A stretch of 64,000 bases of DNA, from assembly GCA_023678885.1 (NCBI GenBank), contig CM042958.1, positions 16,920,852 to 16,984,851 on the forward strand, given 5' to 3'. The translations under genes were made by a program, and so were the position numbers. Origin of the DNA: Pogostemon cablin (Eukaryota; Streptophyta; Magnoliopsida; Lamiales; Lamiaceae). Below the pieces are notes generated by a model. That model worked only from the letters and a program-made list of their open reading frames with translations, did not search any database and was not told the origin of the DNA. Shown here one piece after another: positions 35,085 through 46,451 of this stretch (position 1 is its first letter; every line of letters starts with the position of its first letter).

Positions 35085-35504
35085 TATAATGGAGATAGAG
35101 ATTTTGATCTCCTATTTTAAAAATGAAAAAAAAGACTATTTTTGATATCTTATTTTAAAAATGTAAAAAGACAGAAGATATACATTAAATAATTTGTAGT
35201 TTTGTAGTATGATTACTGGAGCCGTTTCGGTTTTGCTTCGACATATTCCCCAATTTACTCGTCGGTCTATAATTTCGTCTACTAAACTAATTCCAATGCT
35301 TGTCTTTTATCAGTTCATGAGGAAATTAAATAAATAAAAAAAGAGTTGTTGGGCAAGAATTAATAGTTTATACTTTATTCTTTCGCAAGGATCATTTTGG
35401 GCTTACACACCAAATATTTACATTTTTTTAAATACATACTCTCACATATTAATAATACAATTAATACTACATACACCTCACTAATACAACTATTTACTAC
35501 ATAC

Positions 35505-35761
35505 ACCGTCCGTCCCATTAAAGTTGTAACAATTTTTTTGGCACTGAGATTAAGGAGTATAATATTTTAATGTAAAGTGAGGTGAGATAAATAATATTTA
35601 ATGTGTAATAGGTATGTGTATTAGTGGTGTGTGTAAAGTATGTATGGACCCTATGTGTATATATTAATATTTTTTGTGTGGGTCCATAAGCTTAAAAAGA
35701 AAATGTAACAACTTCTGTGGGACAACAAAAAAATGTCACAATTTCTGTGGGACGGAGAGAG
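35505..35761. mobile_element. Stowaway-like MITE
   Basis: Left end CACCGTCCGTCCCATTAAAG and right end TCTGTGGGACGGAGAGAG are inverted. Interior GTTGTAACAATTTT pairs with repeated AATGTAACAACTTC near the right end. Left boundary is blurred. Confidence 0.65.
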
Positions 35762-36371
35762 TATTAAATAATTATAATTCTTAATTTACATAGAAAAAAA
35801 CAAATGTATATTTTGTCGGCGAACAGAGTGAATATAAAGGATAAAAAAAGAAAATTATTAAAGTCACTAATAAAGTTTTCAATCGGCATATATTACAAAA
35901 ATTTTGGATACAAGTATTAACCATTAAAGCAGACGGTGTTGTAAAAGAATTGTGCATGCGTGGTGGGAGGAGAAGCAGAGGAAGTACGGTAATCCGGATT
36001 CAATTGGCCCATAAGCAAGGTTTGATGGAAATATTTTTCCATCACTCGAACGAATCAAAGAAGTTCTAAGTTTACCAGGAAGCAGAATGCTCTGTAATTG
36101 AAACTAAAGATATAAAGTCCTCAGGAGAAATATTTGAAACCTACCATTTGGGCTTAGTTACCAGGGAGAAAAGAGAGTTCATTCATATTAGTTGAATTAA
36201 TGAAAATAGTTTGATCCCCTTTCGCAACCCATTTCTTTTGAGAAAGACTGTTTGAGGCCAATTCGTGACAAAACTACCATGCACCTACTTTCTTGGTTTT
36301 GGATTTAACCTTTGGGGTTAGACTCGTTTACCAACCCTTTCTTATACAGAGTTTCCCCTTTCTAATTTGCT

Positions 36372-36643
36372 TATTAACTCTAAACCTAAATGGTGTACCC
36401 CACCATTAGGGGCCCCCACCGCCCCTGCCCTGGAGATTGGTGGAGGAGGTAAATCGCAGGATGTGCCTCAAGTGGCTTATAGAGAGGGCTTACTGTTAAA
36501 CTTGTGCTTGCAAGGGGCCAAATCCATGCCAAAGGCAGGATTCGAACCCCCACCCTGCAGCAACCAAGCTCAGCTGGAAGGCCTTTCCACCCTCTCCTCT
36601 ACCACTTGAGCTATGCCCTGGGGGCTATTAACTCTAAACCTAA
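36372..36643 (-). mobile_element. tRNA-derived SINE with 18-bp target duplications
   Basis: The body is about 36390-36625. TATTAACTCTAAACCTAA occurs directly on both sides (36372-36389 and 36626-36643). On the minus strand the head reads like a tRNA: box A TAGCTCAAGTGG (36602-36613) and box B GGTTCGAATCC (36538-36548), 54 bases apart, the pol III internal promoter pattern. The interior is more GC-rich than its surroundings. The 80-codon frame across it is an accident. The 3' end has no clear poly(A). Confidence 0.88.
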
Positions 36644-38352
36644 GCCAATTTCCTTGTTGTGAGACCTCGTTTTGCCAGGCCTATAATTGTTAAGGAAAAA
36701 ACCCATGTTTATTGAAGCTTTGATTCAAGCGGCACAATTAGACTAGGAACTTGTGATTGCCGTTGCACAAGGGGCAATCCTACCAAACGTGTTTACATCA
36801 AATTTACAGTCTATATGAAGAAAAAAAATTATTATATATTTTTATAATAGAGGGAGTATTAAAATTATCATCAAAATTTGTGTAAATTGGATTTACATAT
36901 AAATCATATGTCCCCCTCCCAATCTAATAATACAAGAGACTAGCTCCTGCTCAAGAGGTAGTGCTCTGATGATTATTCTCCTTTAATCTCTACATATGTA
37001 TGACAAAATCTTCTGCTTCTACAATTGTTATTATTGTATAATAGCTCGTTTGATTTCGATTTGCCATTTTTTCAATATTTTGTGCTGTTGGGCATCAGAT
37101 TAGATCTTTGTTGTTAGTTCTTTCTTTTAAATATTTTATAATGTATAATTGTTTGGTAAATCTCTTTTGCTGCTTTTATATTTCTTAACCCTCTAGTGCA
37201 GAATATTTTGAAGATTAAGAAAGTTGTGGAGGAAGGGAATTACTATGGCGCCCAACAAATGTATAAATCTTTTGGTGCAAGGTATGTATATGTTTTCTTT
37301 AGGGAGACTATGCCATGTGCGCATTGCGTATTTGTACACTCAAATTCTGCCAGTTAATCATGTTTCTTTTGATTGATATGCTTCAGCTGATGGGTTTCAG
37401 GAAGCCTTGGATATTCTTCACTCAGGCGCTTGCACACAATTAGAGAATGGACAGGTCAGACTTTTGTTATTGCAATGTAATTTTGTAGCATATGTGTCTT
37501 AGTTTAACTAATTCAAGACCTCACGTGACAACAAGGTTAATTTCCAGTCCTACAACTTTGGATTGGGTGTCTTTAAATTGTCTTTCAAATAAGTTCTACG
37601 TAATTTTAAGGAATATAATGATCTTGGCACTAGATTTTTGTTATTATGCATGGTTGGTAAATGCTCCCAATCAACTATAGGCATTTGTTAAGGTGCCTGC
37701 TAGCTCATAATTTTCAATCAACTACTGCATAGAAGTGCAACTCATCAACTGTCAGCACATTAATCGATATGCTGAGCTATTTAGAACCTTGATCACCGAT
37801 GCAAGTTTATATTGGAAATTGGACTTCACAGTTTTGTATATTGACAAAAAAGAGAACATATAAAGTAATTTAATTATCTTAATTTTAATTTTCCTTTCAA
37901 CTAAATCAGGTTACATGTGGGACTGAACTTGCTGTCTTGTTTGTGGAAACACTTGTTAAAGGGAAATTTCCTTATGACAATGGAACTCTTGGTCAGTTTA
38001 ATCCCTTTCGAGTCCATATTGTTTTCATCCATGACGCTTGTTTTCTGGATTAATATAGAGTAGAAAAGGTCACCATTTTGTGATTTCCCACCTTTATGTT
38101 TTACTGTGTTCTCACTTCTTAATGATGTTTCGTCTACTTTTTATTCCCCATTTAAATCTAACTTAGGCACCGTTTCAAGCTTCATCAGTTGATGTGGACC
38201 AGCTTTTGCAGATAGATTTTCACCTTGGTACTCATCCTTGGTTCTGTTTAATTTAGATTTGAACATGATTAGGATTTGTATTTACTGAAGTCTTTGTTGC
38301 CAAAAGTTTTTACGTCTTTTCTCTTGATAATTATATAATTATATGTCTACTA

Positions 38353-38633
38353 CTCCTTCTGTCCTCGAACATCGTTCACCTTTATTGTTTCACGGTGGTT
38401 AAGAAAAAATTACATTTTGACTAACTTTATTGACTTTTGGGGAGTAAATAAGTATTTTTTAGTTAATAAATAAAAATGTATATAATGTGTGTAAAAAGTG
38501 GATGACATTTTTAAAATTAAAGTGTATTTTTGAGGTGTTTAAAACAGTATTTCTTTTTTGAGGGGGTGAACCATTTTATGGGACGTCTAATACAAATGAG
38601 GAAAGAGTGAATAATATTCAGTGATAGAGAGAG
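38353..38633. mobile_element. Stowaway-like MITE in a GET4 intron
   Basis: TA, then CTCCTTCTGTCCTCGAAC at the left and a degenerate GTGATAGAGAGAG, TA at the right. Interior GTTAATAAATAAAAATG-type sequence matches this MITE class. Confidence 0.6.
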
Positions 38634-39855
38634 TATTAAAATATTTTCTATTGTAATGAATGTGTTACTCTAGAGACCCCCAACTTAACCTAATATCACG
38701 GTGAAGGTAAAGGATTGGCCTTATATGCCCTCTCACACTTTCTTGCGGAGTCAATGGGGGTATTGTAACAAGTTTTCATAATTTATTCATTACTCATTCT
38801 ATCTTTTTTAGTATGTCTGCAAATCCATCTTAACTTGCAAAGTTGTGGAGCGTTAGGAAGCAACATGGATCAAATTTCCATTCGTAGAATAACTAATGAA
38901 GCTATATGTTTTTGGATACCAAATCCCAAATCCCCATAGATGATTAATGATAGGGTCCATGCTCCTACAAGCTCTAGAGGGGAGATTTGGCGGTTATGCC
39001 ACTAAGCATATGATATTAAGGAGAGAGGAAAGAAGATAGGACAAATAATTCTCTCTTCAAATATTATTCTTAGGATGTTGCAAGTTCAGATATGACTGTG
39101 GGTCTATGGCTTCTGATTTAAAAGGTCCATAAAATGTAACTCTGTTTCATCTAAATGAATGTCTGGAGGTTTGCTGTTACTGGAATAATCCTTCTCAGGT
39201 GTTGGTGAAATTATTACCAACAACTAATCAGACAAGTGTTTGAATTTGACCAGTGCTCTAACAAACCTTCATTATATTCGATGTCACAATTTATCTGACA
39301 TAAATTCTGAGACTTCCATTCAGATAAACTTGGGCAAATATACGAGAAGTTTCCTCGAATGTCCGTGCCGCAACATTTGGAATTAGCTGATGATGATGAT
39401 ATGCAGCAACTTTCGGAAGCTCTCAGTGCTGCGAAAACACGTGAAGAGGGTTGCTCATCATTTTTGAAAGCGGCTATCAGGTGAGATATATGATTTGTTT
39501 CTATGTTTTGGCAAGTAATGACTCAGTTTCATGTTTTCAAGCAATATAGATATGCGTTTGAAAAAATTTTCTTCTAAAAGTTAAGCTGGAGCTCTCTGGC
39601 ATCCCAGCAACTTAAACACTAAAACCTGTGCAATTGAGAATGTAGGTGGATGATAAGAAATCCCCTAATAGATGCGAGACATGGCATTGTCCAGCCGTCT
39701 CCTTTTCATTTTCTTTGCTTTTTTCAGATTGTTAAGTGAAAACGTTAGTTGATAGGTTTATGCATCTGTTATTATTTTGATAATAATGATTGGCCAAGAA
39801 TAATAATCCTTCCGTCTCAATCTCAAGTTCACATTTACTGTTTGCATAAATATTA

Positions 39856-40403
39856 CTCCCTCCGACACTTTAATTTTCACCCTTTCCAATTTGGGCATCC
39901 CCAAAAGTTTTCACCTCTAAAAGGGCAAAAAGTCAAAACTGTCACCCTCCCCCTCACTTTATTTACAAAAAGCTACCCCTACCTAACACACCTGACATAC
40001 TTTATCATTTATTTATTACCAAAAAATACCATAATACCCCTAAAAGTTACTCCCTCCTTTCCCAAGAATACATTCGCCCTTTCCATTTTGGTCCGTTCCA
40101 AGAATACATTCGCCCCCTAAAAATGGAAACAATACACAATATCAATAACCTTACAATACTACAATATTACAAAAATGCCACCTTTTTACACACAATTTAG
40201 TCAAAGTCAACTATATCATACACTTTATTCTATTCAATTACCCAAAATACCCCTTCTCTTTCTTACATCACACCACCAAAAAGTTACTTTCCTTAAACTC
40301 TGTGCCCAAGAATACGCGAATGTATTCTTGGGACGGAGGGAGTATCATTTTTCTTAATCTTTGTGCCAAAAGGGGGGTGAAAACCAAAGTGAGACGGAGG
40401 AAG
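39856..40403. mobile_element. Middle MITE of the triple nest
   Basis: TA, then CTCCCTCCGACACTTTAATT; the right end reads AAAGTGAGACGGAGGAAG, then TA. TTTTCACC near the left pairs with GGTGAAAA near the right. The inner MITE (40050-40342) interrupts it. Confidence 0.75.
40050..40342. mobile_element. Inner MITE of the triple nest
   Basis: TA, then CTCCCTCCTTTCCCAAGAAT; right end ATTCTTGGGACGGAGGGAG, then TA. CCAAGAATACATTCG on the left pairs with CGAATGTATTCTTGG on the right. The left arm is itself partly duplicated. Confidence 0.85.
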
Positions 40404-43400
40404 TAATATAAGACACTTTACTTATTGGGTTGGGCGTAATTTGGTCCTTTTGAGAAATAAATAAATTGTGAAATGAGTTATGTGTGCTAGGCGAGGATGA
40501 CAATTTTGAAATTAAAGTGTGTTGAGAGGTTATTGGTTAAGTGACATTTCTTTTATAGGGGTGTGAACTTGAGTTGGGGACAAACGAAAATGGATAGTGT
40601 GAACTTGAGTCCGGGATGAAGGGAGTATTTTTTTACCTGAAAATAATTTTGTTTAAGTATATATTTCTATGTATTTGTGATATCCTAGGAATCATAATAT
40701 TTTTAAGTTATTTAAGGTTTATGCTTATTAATATTTGGCCTAGAATGCACTGACATATTTCTTCTCTTCTCAACAGGTGGTCTATTGAATCTGGAGCGCA
40801 TAGGAATGGATCTCCCGAGCTTCATGATATGCTAGCAGATTATCTTTATACAGAGTCTCCTGAGTTGGTATATGCTATTACAATATTTATGCCAGAGAAG
40901 CACTATTAGATTAAATTCCTTTAACCCTTAAAAATCTGTATGCCTCTTTTATAAACTTATAGTTTCCAGGATGCTACGTATTGGAGTGTCTTGCTTCTGA
41001 ATGTTTTCTTATAATTTAAAAAGAAATCAAGCATCTTATTGCACTTATCTTCTTCTTCATAGGATGTGGTTATGTTTCCTGGATAGCCCCTACAAAAAAT
41101 TGCAAAATAAGATGCTTGGAAATGTTTAATGAACAATTAAGCACGTAGACGGCCTTTTATGTGACAATGCTGCTACTTTCTCATTGTTTTCACAAAGACA
41201 GTTTCATATTTAAATTGTAATGTCAAATTGTCTAAGATTTGATAAGTTCTTATTATTCGCAGTTTGAAAGTTAAATCTTCTCAATGCAAATGACTTAAAA
41301 ATACATGCCATGGCTGAAATTCTAGGAAATCAGGAATGAAATGCTCTTTATTCAGGATGTTTGTGTCACTGTATGATTTTCAATTTGAGACATTATTTGT
41401 CATGCTGTATTTTATATGTTTAAATATGCTTCAATTTATGCGCTCTTTTGCAATATATTAGCAGAGCAGTATGATATTTTATATTAATTGGTTTTATAAG
41501 TTGTTTATTTTTACAGGATATGGCCAAAGTGTCATACATTTTGTTCGAGGGAAGAACCCAAAGAAGTTTGCTTCGACTCTGGTTAATTTCATGGGCAAGG
41601 TCTGCTCTCCCTTCCAATTCTCACTTCAACACATTATTAGTAAATTGAAAATTGAAATTAAATTAACTATTTTAAGGGCGTTATCTGATGAATTGCAGTG
41701 ATAAATTACTTCGACGTACTTATGTCGGATATCGGATACAATTTTATATTGTTTAGCCTGTCAAATGTGTATCATCTCTTCATTAATTATTTGATAGCGC
41801 TCAATTGCAGTGTTACCCAGGTGAAGGCGATCTAGCAGTTGCACGTGCAGTTTCTATGTAAGTATTTCTAGAATCAGGAAAATGGTGCACAATTTCTGTT
41901 AAGAGTAGTAATGAGCTCTATTTTTTGACTAGAAATCTTGGTGGAGTATACCTTTACATGTAGTCTGACTTCATACTCTGTCATTTCTATAATGGCTTGA
42001 TTATCAATGTGCTTCAACTACTCTATACTTTCAGTTTCTAGTCGGTCACATAAACGCAGCAGGTTATGTATACGTGGAATGATCCTTCAATTAGCACATT
42101 CCTGAGTATGTCTTCGAGTGTATACAAATTTTGTTAGTGGTCTGTTAGGTCAAATTAATTTTGTTGGATTTAAGTAGATGTCCTGTTTATTCTATAAATA
42201 AATAGAACTTCTTAAAATGCACTTTGACATACAGAATAATTATAGTCGAATTTAGAGAAATGTCTTGTGGTCATGGATGCTCTTGACAGTTTGATTTCAG
42301 TCGTTGAATCCTTAGAAGTGAAGATCCTTGCATGTTTTTAGAGAACGTATTAATTCTTTGAAGAATTTGCTTTGTAGGTTGTTGAATTACTATAGTGGTG
42401 TTTTCAAGAGCTTTTAAGTGATTATAAGCTTAGTTTTTGCTTTTAAAATTTTGATTTTTTTTAAAAATATAAATATAAATTGCTTCTTCCTAAAATAATC
42501 GGTCTTAATCTAAAATTTAAAAGACGCGGAGGGGTGCTTCTAGCTGACTCTACTTCAAATCTAATAGTTTTCAAGTACAAAATGTCATGTGAATGCATAA
42601 CATAGTTGAGAGACTAAAGAAATTGGTGTATTAATCCAAAGAGGTTACCTATTTACGCAGGCTGATTTCAAATCTCGAAATGCATCACTGAAAGAGGCAA
42701 CCATATACACAATTTTCTACTAGACTAAATAAGGTAAGAATAAAAAATGTGTAGTTTCTTGGGCTAATTACAAAAATTTTAAGATACACGGAACAAATAG
42801 GAGTCTTAATGCAAATCTGAAGGCAAGGCTGTGTTTTTGTGAGGATTCTATCTTGTAGGCTGGAAAGTGGCTAATAATATTTAAAAATGAAACTACAGTT
42901 TGGTTTAAGATGTAATATATTTTAAAGTTGTGTCTTTGTTTCCTAAAGTCCAAAAGTTTTTCTTTCTCCACTTAGTCAATTCGCAATCAACCCTAATAAA
43001 ATATCAGTATTCTAACACAAAATATCTACAAAAACTCTACCTTTACATAAAATTTACAAACACTATTATTATCCATTTTTGCTTTTAGCAACCTTTTTCA
43101 CATTTTTGCATTTTTAGTTTCTGCTCCCTGTTTAACAGCAAGCTCTGCATGAGGACCTGAGCCTCATGGTTTGGCGGTTATACATGTATACAACCTTCAA
43201 GCATTATGTATTCTTATAGAATACCATAAGAGCTACAATGTTGCTATCATGGAAGTAGCCTCACACTACCTTGTTTGTATTTTTATTTTTTTTCTTGTTT
43301 ATCTTTTATGTGCGATATGGAATACACCTATTTTGAATTGTCGCATAATTGTGCAATATTATGAATGTGTATCGGTTCGATGTGTTTCCTGCAAGTACTT

Positions 43401-44080
43401 CAGTTATCTAACTCAACTCCCCATTTCTTAGGTATTTAGCTCTAGGAAATTTAAGAGATGCTAATGCACTTGTGGATGAAATTAAGAAGCAAGTGCAATT
43501 TCGAGATGGAGATTTTCCTCGATCAGAATTAATGCAGCTCATCAGTTATATTCTGAGAACGTAGGTTGCCTTAATTTTTTATAGCTTAATTTACTACAAA
43601 TTACTCTGTTATACTTGCAGAAAGATTAGATTGTAGTTATGAGTAGAAAGATTAGAAAAGTTTAAGCATTTATTTTACAATGTGATACAGGTTGCAGAGA
43701 GATGCTTTGCCTCTTTTCAACATGTTGAGGGAACGTTACAAGTCGAGCATTGACAGGGAACCTATCTTTAACGAAGTTCGCATTTTCAGTCTTAACCTAA
43801 AATATTTTTACACTTTAAATAGCTGAAAAGATTAATAGCGTTTCTGTTGTCTGTATATGGATTAGTTGCTTGATGAAGTGGCAGAAAAGTTTTATGGAGT
43901 ACGACGTAAAAACAACATGCCAGGAATGTTTGGTGAGATTTTTAAGGTAATACCTACTGCTAAATTGATCTGTTTTTTGTTTCCACTTGTTCTTATTATC
44001 AAATCCTTCTTTTATGGAGGTTTCGAATATGTTTGTAAAAAATATATCCTATTTTGCAGATGATGTCAGGAGGAGATTAA

Positions 44081-45111
44081 TGCATTACGATCTGCAAGAC
44101 GATTGTCATCGACCACCTTTATTGTTCTCGCAACTGTTTGATCTTTTAGATATGAGCTTGTTAAGATTTCCGACTTCGATAATAAGTTTTTGCCTTTAAG
44201 GGACACTAGGAAGATTCATCTATTCTCTTAATTGAGGAAAATCCCCCTAGTTCTCTTAACAATATCAACTTCCATAACCATGGATTCTTCTCCTTCAATC
44301 TCTAATCCTTCATTCTCTAAGTAGACTTGTCAAAAGGAGTTAGTGGTGTGTTTATCCACAACTCACAAGAACCTACGATTTGGTGGGCGTGTATAGATTG
44401 AGATGTTGGTATGCAGATTATTCATAGATTAATATTGATTACTCAATGTGAGCTCTATATATGACCCATGGTTTTATGATATCAAATTTATGTGGGTTAT
44501 TAGTGGGGTGCATAATTTTAGGGTACACGCCCTGCCAGGCTTTTGCATGTGGCTTAGAGTAACATCACTCAAGAGGGTTCCATCTTCTCAATAAATTTTG
44601 TACTTTCTTGTTTCTATTTCATTTTCATTAGATCCAGAATTTTGATCACATTTTATAAATGCTATTACTACATAACATTAATGACCTTGCAATTCCACAG
44701 GACTATAAACATCTCACCCACTTTTAACAACTTATTAACTCAAGCACAACTTTATACATTTTTCATTGAATCGCTCAAATTACCCCTTTCTGTATTATAT
44801 CATGCTAAAAAAACCTTATCCTAATCTCCACATAAAAAATACATATATAACATAGAACAAAGAGAGTATTTTCTGTATTATTCAAAAGCCGGTTGAATTA
44901 AATTTTATACTGAAATAGCATCCTTTTTTTACCAAAAAAATATATCTTAATGCTCAAAAAAGTCTAGACTTTCTTATTTTTCTTGCCAAATCTAAAAACT
45001 ATTACATGACAGAGTAATAAGATAAAATAAATTGAAGTGATACTTCACAAGTCGAGAATCAATATCATAGTAGTCTACTCTCACAACCACTTGAGCGCTC
45101 TCAAAAATATA
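44081..45111. other. Spacer between the GET4 remnant and a hAT-like element
   Basis: AT-rich flank with no recognised gene. A degenerate MITE-like end (AAAGAGAGTATT) lies near 44858-44870. Confidence 0.35.
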
Positions 45112-45981
45112 TTTCATGACTAGGGATGGGAAAAAATACCGAAAACTTAGTATACCGCGTTCGCCGTATAAAAAAATACCTAAAAATGTCGAAGTTTCAA
45201 CATATCGAAATTTTCGATACGGTATGGTTGCCGTACCGATAATTTCGGTACGGTATCGGTATTGAATATTAAAATTTTCAGTATATCGGTATACCGAAAT
45301 TATTTTCGGTATTTCGATATCGTTATACCGATACCGATATACCAAAAATTTTATATTTATTTTTTAAAAATTTAATTATACATAATACTATATTTAAGTA
45401 TATATTATATTATTAATATATTTAAATTATTTTTATTTTATTATGTATCACATTTATTCATATATATTTTTTAAAATTTAAAATAAGCTCTAATAAAAAT
45501 AAATAAAAATATAATACACTTCTAAATTAAAATATAGGAGTATAAAAATATAATAATAAAAATTTTGTTATTTAATATATAATTATGAATATATTAAAAG
45601 GAAAATAAGTATTAAAGTAGAAGTTTGAGATTAGAAATTTTAATTATTTTGAAATATTTTTATATTAATTTTATTATTTTGATTAAAATTAAATATTATT
45701 TTTTGGTGTGGATTCAATAAATCGGTATTTTTTTATATATTGAATTTTCAGTATGAAACGGTATGTCAACATTTTGGTATTAATTTGTATTTATCGAAAA
45801 ATTTGTATGACGTAAATTTCGGTACGGTATCGGTATCCGATTTAATTTATCGAAATTTTAGTATACCGAAATTTCGGTATCGGTATCTGTATGAATTTTT
45901 CCATACCAAAATTTTCGGTACGGTATCGATACGATATCGGTATTTTCGGTATACCGATATTACCCACCCCTATTTCATGAC
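45112..45981. mobile_element. hAT-like non-autonomous element with CGGTAT-rich ends
   Basis: The body is 45121-45972 between TTTCATGAC copies (45112-45120 and 45973-45981; 8 bp is the hAT norm, one base may be chance). Ends TAGGGATGGG and CCCACCCCTA are inverted. Both subterminal zones are packed with GGTATCGGTAT, CGGTATACCG and CGGTACGGTA. The centre is AT-rich and non-coding. Confidence 0.85.
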
Positions 45982-46451
45982 AAAGATCGCATGCACACAC
46001 CTCATGCTTAAATATGATCACCTTGTATAGATAAATTCTTGCAATATACTAGCTTCAAGAGCTTACGAGTTGAAAGTAAATGCACAAATCAGGGGAGAAA
46101 ATAACTATTCTTAAACAGTAAGAATTAGCTCCTGATGTGTGATAAATAGCTACTTTTGAATAGTTTCCAACCTGATTTAGATCATAAATCTTGGAGCAAT
46201 AAAATACAAATGAGATCAAGAGCATACATATATGGAATATATCTAATTAGGCATCCACTGCCAAAATGGTCTCAGGTAAAACAGTACAACCATATGATAT
46301 GGTATAGGAGAAAACCATCAACTTCTGAATAACTGGATACTACAATGAAAGGCTGAAATTAAGGATAAAGACTACCCTCCACAACAACGTGCAACTCCTT
46401 CCCGCCCTCTCGTCCAAGAACAGTTTTGGAAACAAGGCATGAGAAACTACC
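45982..46451 (-). other. Probable 3' UTR and flank of the UAP56-type helicase gene
   Basis: No coding frame. It directly follows the helicase stop codon on the minus strand. Confidence 0.4.

Larger units (their letters stand above)
39806..40625. mobile_element. Outer MITE of a triple nest in a GET4 intron
   Basis: Left end CCTTCCGTCTCAATCTCAAG and right end CTTGAGTCCGGGATGAAGGG are inverted, both with the CAAGTTCACA / GTGTGAACTTG subterminal motif. The middle MITE (39856-40403) interrupts it. Confidence 0.65.
36931..44080 (+). pseudogene. GET4: GET4 homologue, decayed, 12 exon remnants
   Basis: GET4 helps pass tail-anchored proteins to the GET3 targeting factor in the cytosol. Exon remnants: 36931-36957, 37202-37281, 37376-37454, 37910-37991, 39324-39480, 40777-40867, 41517-41599, 41811-41857, 43432-43560, 43691-43775, 43866-43946, 44060-44080. 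The text follows the family from LAPAQE, then KKVVEEGNYYGAQQMYKS, to HFVRGKNPKKFASTLVNFMG, RDALPLFNMLRERYKSS and the end GEIFKMMSGGD. Three lesions: exon 1 has TAA TAA just upstream in frame and no ATG; the exon 3 acceptor reads TG instead of AG, and the next AG gives an immediate stop; and exon 7 is 83 nt instead of 84, one base short at about 41540. All other phases agree. A new upstream start exon cannot be excluded, but the exon 7 shift alone would truncate the protein. Confidence 0.87.

Noticed and set aside
36367..36609. 80-codon open frame with Pro/Gly-rich text
   Set aside because: It lies across the SINE, reads against its tRNA-like promoter and has no known domain.
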